NCBI GenBank assembly: GCA_907165135.1
Contig: OU015566.1
Span: 5,440,157-5,504,156, forward strand
DNA from: Oikopleura dioica
Lineage: Eukaryota > Chordata > Appendicularia > Copelata > Oikopleuridae
DNA: 64,000 bases
Direction: 5' to 3'
The notes under the pieces were generated by a model that worked only from the letters and a program-made list of their open reading frames with translations, was not told the origin of the DNA and did not search any database. The position numbers and the translations under genes were made by a program. Of this stretch, positions 53,691 through 64,000 are shown in pieces (the first letter of the stretch is position 1; every line of letters begins with the position of its first letter).

Positions 53691-54877
53691 CCGGCTTTGG
53701 ATTCGGACTGGTTGTTGTTGGACTTGTTGCCGTTGTTGTTTTTGCCTTTTTTGTTGCGCCCGTGGCCCTGGCCTCCTTTTCCGTTGGACTTGTTATTGTC
53801 CTTAGCGGGGACGACGGCTTTAGAGATCGCGTTGACCTTGTCAGTAAGGGTTCTGATGCATTTCTGCATCGCTGCGATCTCGTCGTTGGGCTGAGAGGTC
53901 TTTTCGAAGGTCTTGCCAGCGAGGGCGACAGATTCTTCGGAAGTGACGCTGCTTGGGAGACGGTCAAGTAGAGTTTTCGCCTTCACAAACACGTCCTGGG
54001 CGTTGGAGCACTCGTCGATTGTGTCGCAAAGTCGAACTCCGACATTTGGGTAGGCGCGGCAAACAGTGAGGTAACCCAGCGTGGCGGCGTAGAGATCGTT
54101 GAGCTCAGAAGCTGTAATAGCTTCGCCATCAGCGGCTTTTGTGGACTCCTCGGCAACTATGGAAACCTCAGGTTCTTCCTTGACGGAAGCTGTTTTGGCG
54201 GATTCGGCGGCTTTTCGACGAGCCATGCGCTCAACTTGTCGAAAGCTGTGTCTAGAGGCCTCCTGAAGTTCATTGAAGTAGACGCCTAGGCCTTTGGAGG
54301 CGTCGAAAGTGACATCGTGCGGCTTGCGGAGCTCCTGAAAGATCGACAGCTTGCTACTGAAGTTGTCTTCAATGGCGGATATCAGCTGTTCGATGGTCCG
54401 GGTCTCGAGGCCAAGTCGCTGAAAAGTGACCTTGACATCGTTGGCCAAGAACTTCTTGGCAGTGCGAGCCAAAATTTCATCGCCCTCGGCTTGATGAGCC
54501 TTTGGAAGAGTGGCGACGTGGTCGGTTCTGGCCGTTCGGAGCGTAGAAATGAACTGCTCTGCGTCGGAACCAGTGGAGAAATCATGGACTTCGAGCTTGT
54601 CCAAACAATTCTGGATCTCGATTTGGCGAGTTCGAGAGATTCCAGTGGACTGAGCAGAAGATCCTGACTTCGACAAGGCAACAATTCGGGCACTGATCAG
54701 CTTTTTGCGTGCGTTGATCCGGTCAGTGTAGCTTGAGAGTTCGGTTGGATCCGATGCAAGCTCCATAGTATAATCCATGATATCGGACAAGAAGTTGGTC
54801 AACATGGTGATGCAGGTGCACGAGTTGATTTGATCTTCGGAGAGGTTGAGCGCGTAACAGGCGCTGGTAGAAGACAT
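53642..54877 (-). CDS. gypsy gag, 411 aa
   Basis: Complete ORF with helical capsid-like N-terminal two thirds. The C-terminus is rich in Gly, Asn and Lys and lacks a CCHC zinc knuckle, so RNA binding may use the basic low-complexity tail. The stop lies inside the pol overlap. Confidence 0.75.
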   Translation of the reverse strand: MSSTSACYALNLSEDQINSCTCITMLTNFLSDIMDYTMELASDPTELSSYTDRINARKKLISARIVALSKSGSSAQSTGISRTRQIEIQNCLDKLEVHDFSTGSDAEQFISTLRTARTDHVATLPKAHQAEGDEILARTAKKFLANDVKVTFQRLGLETRTIEQLISAIEDNFSSKLSIFQELRKPHDVTFDASKGLGVYFNELQEASRHSFRQVERMARRKAAESAKTASVKEEPEVSIVAEESTKAADGEAITASELNDLYAATLGYLTVCRAYPNVGVRLCDTIDECSNAQDVFVKAKTLLDRLPSSVTSEESVALAGKTFEKTSQPNDEIAAMQKCIRTLTDKVNAISKAVVPAKDNNKSNGKGGQGHGRNKKGKNNNGNKSNNNQSESKAGCAATKDTDSVFRIES

Positions 54878-55426
54878 TTTGGCGGGCCGAGATGTCGTTG
54901 GAGATATGGATCGGCGAAGTTCGCGGGGTTTCGTTGGCGGGACTGATCAAAATCGGCGGCGCGGCGTAACGGAATTTGCGGTAAAGGGTTCACAACGAAG
55001 AAATTGTACCTTTACGGAGCGCTCAAGTAACTGGAGTTTTCCTTGAGCGGCGCACGTGGCGACTTTTTCACGTAGTGTGTGTGTTCCAGGTGGCCGGCGG
55101 CGAAAAAATGAGCAATTCAGGCGCGGTCGGAGACGAGTTCCACGGTGTTGCGGCGATAAATGCGGCAGTTAGGGTTTGACAACTTTGACTGACCTCGTTA
55201 GAGCGCACAGAAGGGTTACTGTGCGGCGCGCGGACGCGACTTGATTTACGAGCTCCAGCGGTTTATCGAACACGGGAACGGCGAAAGATCGCTCGATCGA
55301 CTTGGCGAGTGGTCGAACCAAGTTTAATAACACTTCTAGCTTTGCAGCGGGAAGTGCCGGTGATGAGGGCGAACGTTGGGTTCGGAAGAGTCCAGTGAAG
55401 AAGAAGCTTAGCGTATTGTCACCAGA

Positions 55427-55659
55427 TGTAAGCGTCTAAGTACTGCTGTATGCTCTCTATACTAGACGGTTCTCTTGCAGCTAGTCGTAGCCTCTACTGT
55501 ATCTTCAATAAAACACGAGGAAAGGTAGTTTCCGAAAAAGCGTGTATTCTGCACTTTTACTGTGCGCGGACTGAAGCAGTGAACGTAAAAGTGGCAGAGA
55601 AGAGCGCGGCGCGAGATCCTGATCAGATCTCTAACCGACTTAAGCACTTAGACCTCACA
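55427..55659 (-). repeat. 5' LTR
   Basis: 233 bp, identical by eye to 49033-49265. The adjoining minus-strand sequence starting TCTGGTGACA is the likely primer-binding region. Confidence 0.9.
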
Positions 55660-55664
55660 GTCCT

Positions 55665-56560
55665 TTCTTTTCTGTATTCACTTTTTAAAACCTAAAGTTG
55701 AATGTCTTAATTTTGTGTTTTTGGCATGGCTATTATTAGTAATTACAGTAAGTCTTCGCAAAAATCAACAAAAGCTTCTTACAAATAAAACTTCTTTTCT
55801 TCCTTGATTTCAGTTTTTACTTCTTCTTCGCTCATTTGTAACTGCTTGATAGATTTTTTAAATTTTGATTAAGCATATGTATTTATTAAAAGTCCTGCTT
55901 GTCCAGTAACTTCCTAAGTCCATCAAATGCTTTCATTCTGCTCCTAGATTTCAGACCTTATTATTCAGAAAAAAATACACTTCTTTCTCATTTATTTATT
56001 ATCTGATTCATTTTTCTTCTATTTTTGAATCTGAATCTTTTGATTGAATGAATAGACTTTTCTTCGTTTCATAAAAAAATCATTTTTGATCTTTTCAGAA
56101 ATTTAGCGAAAAGAGGGCTAGGGTCGGAAAAGTGGATGGAGAGTCCCAATCGAAATGGAAGATCGGCGATTCCTCTTTCCGAACGGCTGACTGTAGTGCT
56201 CTTTATCAGCTAGGGTTGGCAAAAGTTTCAAGGAAAGATGAAGGGTGGGTGCTTGTTTTTATCTTATCTCAGTGCCCTTTTTTTGTTTTAGGCATTCAGA
56301 TCCCCTTATTTTTGCCTTGTCCCAATCAGAGGCGCCCTTTTAAAAACTTCGTTTTATGATTACCTTCTTATCAACGCATTTCACCCGAAAAGAATTTTTG
56401 ATATCTTTTTTATTTTATTAATATTCAAAGTAACAGTTTTTATCTTCTATGTATTGTCTAGTGAGAAACTGACATTTCAAACTAAGTTGCGATCGTTCTT
56501 GTTCCATATGCAGCAAGTCTATAAAGTCCGTTATATATCCGTTATGCTAATTATCGGTCT
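55665..56560. other. intergenic spacer
   Basis: AT-rich with no convincing gene. 56105-56250 repeats sequence found at 57450-57570, part of the tandem duplication to the right. Confidence 0.45.
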
Positions 56561-56588
56561 TTTACCTGCATGATCAGAGTGACGAGAT

Positions 56589-57330
56589 TCATGAAAAAAG
56601 AATGAAGTAGATGACCACGATGGTAATTTTCAGCCCATACAGCGGTGGCTTCTCCAAATAACCCCCATCATAATAATAATCATAGACATATTCGTATGGT
56701 AGTTTCACGAGGAAATCGAATAGGATATTGCCGAAAAGAACGAAAAGGAAGAACAGGGACTTGAAAATAGTTTTCAAAAAATATCTTGGTCGCAATTTTA
56801 CCAGTAAATTAAACATAGATTTTTTCACAGCCATGTCCATTCCTTCTTGTTTTCGAGAAGTGTAAATGCTTGTTCCAAATCCAGCAACGAGCATTCCAAT
56901 AAGAACAGAGCCAAGGTTGTATGAGATTCCAACAACGCCGTACCCATTTTCATTCACACCATCAACGATTGACAAAATGACAAGAACTTAATTCATTTTG
57001 AATAGCTCTAACTAAGAAAAATAACTTAAAAGAAGAACCCATTGAATGTTTATCATCCAGCGAAAGTGTGCCATCTTCATTTCGCCAGAACATCCCCATT
57101 TTCTCGGAGAACTCATCTTATTTCTATTATTTTTTCTCGAATCTCTTCATATACCTCTTGTGCGATTTCGAATTTACCTCCAAGTGTGTACGCCAAGTCT
57201 GATCTTCGATTGAACAGCACAAAAATGGAATTTGTTTTCGGTAGGGTTAGGTTGAAAGAAACTGTAGGAATTAAGAAGAAAGCGAGCCTCAGAATAAAAG
57301 TAAAAGTAAAAGTAATCTGCCTCGCTGTTG
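56589..57330 (-). CDS. multi-pass membrane protein, duplicate 1
   Basis: Minus-strand exons encode several membrane spans: a segment SVLIGMLVAGFGTSIY, another LFFLFVLFGNILFDFL and another YGLKITIVVIYFILF, with a Tyr/Asp-rich loop (YVYDYYYDGG) between them. The second copy at 57820-58642 has the same exon order. The exact splice sites are not all fixed in this copy. Probably a four-span membrane protein; the family is not recognised. Confidence 0.55.
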
Positions 57331-57819
57331 CCACTTTAGTGGTGATTCATCCTCGCTGTGGCGACTGGGCCGCCACAGGTCTCCGACTGAGTCGGGGCCA
57401 TGCCACTATTTATGTGAATCATAACCTGTCATTGGCCCTCAAAGGAGCTAAAATTAAAGCTGAAGGTCGAAATGGAAAGATCGACGATTCCTCTTTCCGA
57501 ACGGGTGACTGTAGTGCTCTTTATCAGCTAGGGTTGGCAAAAGTTTCAAGGAAAGATGAAGGGTGGATGGATGTTTGAGCTTATCTGAAGATTGTTTTTA
57601 GACAATCAGAAGCTCTGCTATCAACTCATTACACCAGTAAAGAATTTTCGATATCTTTTTAATTCTATTAGTATTCAAAGTAACAGTTTTTATCTTCTGT
57701 AAAATGTTGAGTGAGAGACTGGCATTTCAAACTAAGTTGCGATCGTTCTTGTTCCATATGCAGCAAGTCTATGAATTTCGTTTATATCCGTTATGTTTAT
57801 TATTGGTCTTTTACCTGCA

Positions 57820-58642
57820 TGATCAGAGTGACGAGATTCATGATAAAAAGGATGAAGTAGATAACCACGATGGTAATTTTCAGCCCATAGAGCGGTGGCT
57901 TGGCCAGATAACCCCCATCATAATAATAATTATAGTCCAAATCATATGGTAGTTTCAGGATTATATCGAATATGATGTTGCCGAAAAGAACAAAAAGGAA
58001 GAACAGGGACTTGAAAAAAAAAGCTTATCAAAAATAACTTGATGGCAATCTTACCAATAAATTAAACATAGATTTTTTCACAGCCATGTCCATTCCTTCT
58101 TGTTTCTGAGAAGTGTAAATGCTTGTTCCAAATCCAGCAACCAGCATTCCAATAAGAACGGAGCCCAAGTTGTATGAGATGGCAACTGCATCGTACCAAA
58201 TTCTATTATCACGAACACCATCAACGATTGACAAAATCAGAAGAACTTAATTCATTTTCAATAACTCTTAATAAAAAAATAACTTGAAAGAAGTAGCCAT
58301 TGAATATTTATCATCCAGCGAAAGTGTGCCCTCTTCATCTCGCCAGAGCATCCCCATTTGTTCGGAGAACTCATCTTATAGGGATAATTTATTGTCTCGA
58401 ATCTCTTGATGTACCTCTTGGGAGATTTCTAACTTACCTCCGATAGGTGTGAGCCAAGTCTGATCTTTGATTATGAAGCTGAAAAGTGGATTGATAAATT
58501 GTATTTGTTTTCCGGTAGGGTAAGGGTGAAAGAACCTGTAGGAAGCGAAAAGAAAGCGCACTAACAGAGAATAAAGAAAACGAAGACAATAAAACCGGAT
58601 TGAATTCAGCCCAAATAGAAAAACTACCGTGTTGCTAGTCAT
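57820..58642 (-). CDS. multi-pass membrane protein, duplicate 2
   Basis: Second copy of the neighbouring gene, lying in a tandem duplication of about 1.3 kb. A readable order of exons is: N-terminal hydrophobic exon from 58642, an exon around 58440-58535, an exon ending in CTTTCAAG near 58290, the GMLVAGFGTSIY exon (about 58065-58245), and the FGNIIFD/YGLKITIV exon (about 57825-58015). Introns look 40-60 nt. The family is not recognised. Confidence 0.55.
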
Positions 58643-58887
58643 ACTCCTAGGCTAGGAGTCCTTTCTCTAGGAAGCCCCTTTTTCGTTCCTGCCCGATAAG
58701 TGTCCTCTGATCGAGATTCCCAATTTGGGAACTACACAATACAAGGAACGCCTTCTGCAACCCTAACCTTTTGTCCACCCTAGTTCTCAGAAACACCGAA
58801 GGATGCTGGCTGAGAAAGCAGCAAAATGGCTGGTGGTTTCCTTTCAAAATATTTTGTCGGAACGAAGCAAAATCAATTCGAGCAATA

Positions 58888-61815
58888 ATGGACGACGTCC
58901 AAGTGTTCGACAAACCCGTTCCTGGGCGAGTTCTGAAAATGCTCTGGAACGAAAATCACGAAATCACTCATTACATCGTCGAATACGTCCGCCAGGGGAA
59001 TATCTACTCGCCGACGATGGACAATAACGAAAAATACAGATTCTTTTTGCTCGAAGACTTCAAAAAGCTTCTTTGCTCTTGGGAAGGTTCTTCTTGGTTC
59101 GCCGGGCCAGAGCCGTACGAATTCATGTACCGATCGCTGATCGACCTTCACCCATTCGACTTCTGCGTGAGAACGTTTCCTTCTTCGGAAGACCCGATTC
59201 TTTTAGCCATTTATCCGGAAAGCATGTACACAAGCGACGAGAGGGAGAATCTGTTCGTGGGAACAGCGACAAATCCCGACCAGCCGATTTACACGAAAGA
59301 AGAGAGACAGACCTTCAAAGAAGCGATCGAAAAGATCATTTATCCAAGTCGATTCATCAATTTTCGAGCATTTCAGACTCTTTTCAAAGGTATAAAAAGC
59401 TTTTTAGTTTCTTCGGCATATTTTCGCTATTTTCAGAATTCTTCGCGAACCATTCCTTCGCAAGTCCTGTAATCGAGTGCTTCTGGCGCGCCTTTCAAAC
59501 CCGCACAGTCCGTTTCATCTCGATCGACGACTTCATTTGCGGCCTCTGCGCCACTCATCTAGAACAAAACCACGGAAGCCAAAGCGGCAAAGTGCGGACA
59601 AAAATGATGTACAAATTCTACTCGCGAAACACGGAGCAAATGACTTTCGAAGAATTTCAGGCTTTTTATTGCCAGACGAAGAGTTTGACCCGCGTTGAGG
59701 AAAATATTGAGGATTTCAAGCAGACTTGTATTTTGTTTGGAGTATCTGGCAGATCCGGACCGCTGAGGGATGTATTTATTGATGTGATTGGGAAGAAAAG
59801 GTTAAAGATAAAACCAGATAGTTTATTCTTTAGTTAAAAATGCCTCAGTTAGGTGCTGAACTGAAGTTTTAAACCTGATCTAAGTCCCTGAGTAAACACA
59901 GAGGCCGGATTTTCATTAATCTTACTCTCGAGCCAGTTTTTTCTAGCCCTGTAATAGGAGTTCTCGAGCTATCTACCTGATGGAAAATATCTGAAAGTAT
60001 CTCTAACCCTACGAAAAGCTAAAATTCCGTGGGACATCGACGCTCCTCCGCCTTCCGAAAGCACAAGCCTCCGTTTCTCAAGAGCCAGTTCAAAACTCTC
60101 CCAGTTCAAACGTCGATTCTCTTCCTCAACCCAGACTAAATCATTCTTCCAGCTCCAGTCCCAGTCTCAAAAGGCCAAAACTAAACGGGACGACTTTCAA
60201 TCCTGATTTCGAAGAAGAAAACAGCCTCGATGGACTCAACCTTTCAGAATCTGACAATTCAGTCAACGCTCATTTCGACTCGCTCTCCACGCCAATTCAA
60301 TCGCGAAAGAAGAAAAACTACGTTCTAGCGACGCACTCGATTTCGCTGAAGAAATCCGGAATCATCAGTAATGTCACCGATGTCTGGAAACTTGCTGGAG
60401 CGAAATTTCCGACCGATAGTCCTTCAAGCAAAGACATAAGAAAACAAGAGTCGATTCGGGTTTTCGACAAGAAATCGTTCGCAAACGAGATGCTGCAAGC
60501 GCTGAATTTCTTTGCCAAAGAAAGAAGAAGTGGCGACCATCCGAAGGGGACCTTCAGTTGGGGCTCTCTTCAAGACTCGATTCGTGGCAATTTCGCCTCC
60601 TGCCTCAAACACGTCTGCAAAGAAGCCCTGTCGATTCTCCACCAAGAAAATCGTCTCTTGAAAATTGAAGCGCCCTGTTACATAATGGGCGATATTCACG
60701 GCAACTTCGAGGACCTCCACATGTTCGAAAAGTTGCTCTATCGTTCTGGAGTCGCTGTAACGCCGGCAAGGTTTCTTTTCCTCGGCGATTACGTTGACCG
60801 GGGACAGATGGGAATCGAGTGTGTTGCGCATTTGTTGGCGCAGAAGATTCTAGGTAAGACATTTGCGTATTTGAATTGACCTAATAAGCATAATTTAGCC
60901 CCCTCAAAGGTGTTCCTCATAAGAGGAAATCACGAGCATCGAGATGTCCAGGAAAGATTAAGATTTATTTACGCAGAAGAAACGTAATCATTTCTCAATT
61001 TTCCACGAAAATAAATGTTAATTAATCTCGGCTGACAGTCGCATTTTACATTTTACGACGAGTGTATCAAACGCTTTGGCGATCAGTCGGGCAAGGACAT
61101 CTGGGAGCTGATTAATCAAGTGTTCGATGTGATGCCGATTTCGGCAGTGGTTGACGGGCGGATTTTCTGCACTCACGGGGGCATTCCAAACACGCGTTTT
61201 TACGAAAACTTTTCGTCCTTCGAAAACGCAGTGAACGCGATTCCAAATCCTCTTCGCGATCCGGAAGGAATGTCTTCCCTTGCTTGGGACTTGATGTGGG
61301 CAGATCCGGCCAGAGCTGGCGACATTAAAAACGCAGCTGGAGACAATTCAGCGGCGCAGAATGAATTGACCTTTATGGAGAATACGAGGAGGAGGACTTC
61401 TTGTTTGTTCACCGAAAAGGCGCTGAATCAGTTCTTGAAAAGAACAGGAATGGTTTATAAAATTGAAAAACCTGATATCATATGAGTCAAATTCAATCAA
61501 AACCAACACTAAGGATATCAATACGTAATCCGCGCTCACGAATGCCAGCAAAACGGCTTCAAGATCCAGTTCGACTCCCTCCTGACTGTATTTTCCTCTT
61601 CTTCCTACTGCGGCGGCACAAACTCAGCTGCCTGTATCCTCGTCGACGATGACAAGATCAGAACGATAAGACTCGATTCTGACGCAAAGCAGCAAAATGG
61701 AACTCCCAGAAACAGCGGCCAAGAAAGTTTAAACAGTAAGACTCACACAAACAGTAAAAAAGTAATAAGCGATAAAGAAGTTATCGCTACTCAATCTGAA
61801 AAATTATCTAAATAG
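58888..61815 (+). CDS. PPP-family Ser/Thr phosphatase with degenerate N-terminal EF-hands
   Basis: A metal-dependent phosphatase. Exon 1 is 58888-59389, exon 2 starts 59437; these encode two EF-hand-like helix-loop-helix units (...[10 protein letters not shown]..., ...[10 protein letters not shown]...) whose loops lack most calcium ligands. After a Ser-rich linker, the catalytic domain has GDIHGN, GDYVDRG and RGNHEH. Exons 60899-60983, 61039-61447 and 61514-61815 follow. The intron 61448-61513 is best read as GA-AG. The join between 59800 and 60030 is unresolved, so two genes remain possible. EF-hands N-terminal to a PPP domain are unusual; animal PPEF phosphatases have them C-terminally. Confidence 0.75.
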
Positions 61816-61844
61816 AGCTCTTTTTCTTTTCCTATTTTCCTGAC

Positions 61845-62741
61845 CAGGGTTAGAAATTTGAGGCAAAATCTAAAAGTTTAGTCTGTCCGTGTCCGTGTCC
61901 TCCGCCAAAATCCCAAGTCTAGTCTATCCGTGTCCGATTTTTGTCCGCTCTAGTCCCGGACATGTCCGTTTTGTCCGTTTTTGTCCGTAAAATCCGGACA
62001 CATTTTTTTTAAAGAAAAAGTCTGGTCTGAAAAGTCTTGTCCGTTAATGCCCGTAAAATTTAATGGGAAAAAAAACGAATTTTTATCGAAATAAACCCGA
62101 CAAGACCAAAAAAAAAACTTTTAAAATTAAATTCGGCAGACAATACATCGAAATATTGAGTTCCTTTCAAGCCAATTTTAAAAAATCAAGGGACTGGCCT
62201 GGGACAAGAATCGCAAGGTTATTGCTATTTTTGAAAGTCCCTAATTAGGACTGGCAATAAATGAGCGGAATAATGAAGGACCTAATATTCTTAATTTAAC
62301 CAATTTTCCTTGAGACTCGGTCCTCAAAGTTCCGGCTTCGCACCATCAAAAAGACATATCATCAAGTTATCATCAATATTTCCCGTAAAAAAGTCAAAAA
62401 TTTTGATATTTTTAAATTTTAAACTGAAATCCTGGCTTATTTTATCAAACAATGACGTTGATTCAGGCTTTTTTAAACGAATTCGATTTCAAATCGTGCT
62501 TTTTTACGGATTTTTTCGGATTCTGCCCGGATTTTACAAACACGGACAAAAGTCTGGGGTTGTCCGGATTTCACGGACAAATACGGACAAATACGGATTT
62601 TGTCCGGATCGTGACAAAAGTCCGGTCTAGGCTGTCCGTTTTTTCCTCAACCAATAGACTAAAAGTCTATTCTGTCCGTACGGACAAGACCGGACAGACA
62701 CGGATAAAATCCGTACACGGACATGTCCGTTTAGAACCCTG
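61845..62741. mobile_element. hAT-like MITE
   Basis: 897 bp flanked by the 8-bp direct repeat TTCCTGAC (61837-61844 and 62742-62749). Termini start CAGGGTTAGAA on the left and CAGGGTTCTAAA on the right (reverse complement). The interior is packed with GTCCGT/ACGGAC words in inverted orientation at the two ends. No transposase. Confidence 0.85.
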
Positions 62742-62749
62742 TTCCTGAC

Positions 62750-64000
62750 CCTATCCGTTCCTATCCTCATTTGACTAAGTTTATCTTCCTCGTTGTCTCC
62801 GAAATTCTACATGTATTTTAGCGAACTCAAGACCCACAAGTCAAGTAATTCAAGTTTCCCGAGATCCTTCGCCCTCAAGACTTTTTCGATTAACAGGCCA
62901 AGGCTCTTCCTTTTCATTCGGTACCCAAAGTGTTCAAGCGCTGCAAAAGTTCGAAGATATGGAACAATAACCTTTTTTCCTCCTGCCTTATTTCTAAATA
63001 GAAATTTTCAATTGAAAATTTTAAAAAACCTCAAGTACTCTTCCTGTATTATTTTTGTTTAACAAAACATGCCTGTTCATATCTCAATAAAAAATGCTTG
63101 CGAAAATTTTTATTTTGGGAATAGTTAACTCTTCGACAGAATTGGAGCGAGGATTGGAGCAAAAAAGACGAAGCACAGCCAACAACAAAAACATGCAAAA
63201 ACACCTTTTTGGGAACCCTCTTCTTCTAAAAATTTCATTAAAAACTTCTCAAAGTTTTAGTCTTACCTTTTTTCACTTTTACTTTGCTTGATTCAACCGA
63301 TGAAACCTCTTGCCGGGTAGTCTGCCTCGGAAGTATTTGTTTCGCCGGTGTTATTGGAATTGTCTGCTCGACATTAAGGGGGTCCCCATTGGTTTTGCAA
63401 AAGTCGGAATTTTAAAATCCTTTGATAATTTTTGAAAAGCTGAGGTAAAGAGCAACAAAAAATTTATTAACCATTTTTCCCTTTTGTCAAGAAAATGTCC
63501 CGAAAATCGACCTTGAAGTGGCCAATTTTGATGTTCAAGTGTGAAAATGAAAAAATTATCTCATTTTTAAATTAGTCCTTATGCCTTATACGACACATTT
63601 TTAGAAAGCTTTAAAAGCTCAAATTGAGCTCAGCTTTCTATTTATGCCAAAAAATAAGAGTCTAGGTCATGCCCGGAAGCCAATTCAAAGGGCCGAAATT
63701 TTCAAAATCGTACTTTTTTTAAATCCTCTATATTACATAAACATTTGTTGGGGAATCCTACCCTTCATTACTTTTTTAGATTAAGGTTAGTTGTTTCTAA
63801 AAGCATAGCTAGTTTGAAAAAAATCTGTTATTTTTTGGGCTTGAGGCGTGTTTGAAAATGAGCCAAAATCGGTATATTTCTCGAGTAAGACCTCTTTCGA
63901 GCTCTCTAGCGCCCAAACCGCTTGATAATTTTTTTTCTCCAAAATTACATTTTTAGTTGAAGGTTAGATCTACAGTTTAGAAGTGTAAAAATTCAAAAAT
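62750..64000. other. AT-rich sequence without a recognisable gene
   Basis: About 1.25 kb. Short ORFs at 62793-63062 and 63094-63291 have no features. No repeat, RNA gene or splice-linked exon was seen. Confidence 0.45.

Larger units (their letters stand above)
49033..55659 (-). mobile_element. Ty3/gypsy LTR retrotransposon
   Basis: A 6,627-bp element between 5-bp direct repeats GTCCT (49028-49032 and 55660-55664). It has 233-bp LTRs beginning TG and ending CA, gag, protease, reverse transcriptase, RNase H and integrase in the gypsy order, on the minus strand. Similar to the Tor elements described from Oikopleura. The LTR copies look identical by eye, so insertion is recent. pol contains at least two one-base frame changes. 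Confidence 0.93.

Noticed and set aside
57042-57578. 178-codon plus-strand ORF
   Set aside because: It is antisense to the exons of the duplicated membrane-protein gene and spans introns of that gene.

Overview
The window looks like nuclear DNA of an appendicularian tunicate, probably Oikopleura dioica or a close relative. Introns are tiny (mostly 37-61 nt), genes are densely packed on both strands, two introns fit best as non-canonical GA-AG introns, and host genes with recognisable animal domains flank large mobile elements. The species is inferred from this style, not proven.

Layout. 1-9.7 kb holds host genes: the end of a vWA/integrin-like gene, an EGF-repeat membrane protein, two tandem paralogues of unknown function (the first carrying a 495-bp MITE inside its coding region), and a BAR + RhoGAP gene (ARHGAP17/44 type) on the minus strand. 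10,575-44,424 is a complete 33.85-kb Polinton/Maverick-type element (adintovirus-like), with about 240-bp terminal inverted repeats beginning 5'-AG and a perfect 6-bp target-site duplication CACGGT. 44.4-48.3 kb returns to host sequence, including a clear Rab11-FIP3/4 orthologue. 49,033-55,659 is a Ty3/gypsy LTR retrotransposon on the minus strand, with identical 233-bp LTRs and a 5-bp duplication GTCCT. 56-58.6 kb holds a tandemly duplicated membrane-protein gene. 58.9-61.8 kb encodes a PPP-family phosphatase with an N-terminal EF-hand-like region. 61,845-62,741 is a hAT-like MITE with an 8-bp duplication. The remainder shows no convincing gene.

The Polinton is the main interest. Its left arm reads mostly rightward (10.9-25.3 kb) and encodes accessory and probable virion proteins: a basic protein, a large Lys-rich protein, a mucin-like type I membrane glycoprotein and several unknowns. 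Its right arm reads mostly leftward and encodes a protein-primed family B DNA polymerase, a double-jelly-roll-type major capsid candidate, a very basic 60-aa protein, a retroviral-type integrase and several small proteins. The packaging ATPase, its 129-aa upstream gene and an AT-hook protein read rightward inside this arm. Paralogous genes lie just inside each terminus in inverted orientation.

Unusual features of this element: most of its genes are split by short host-like introns; two genes carry a complete second gene inside an intron; about 1 kb appears to be coded in two frames at once; start/stop overlaps (TAATG, ATGA) link neighbouring cistrons; and a 17-bp motif (consensus TGTTTTGAWCWTTGGCA) recurs upstream of its genes and in two separate tandem arrays of 40-41-bp period. 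The polymerase and integrase genes contain frame breaks, so this copy may be non-functional, unless those breaks are consensus errors in the assembly.
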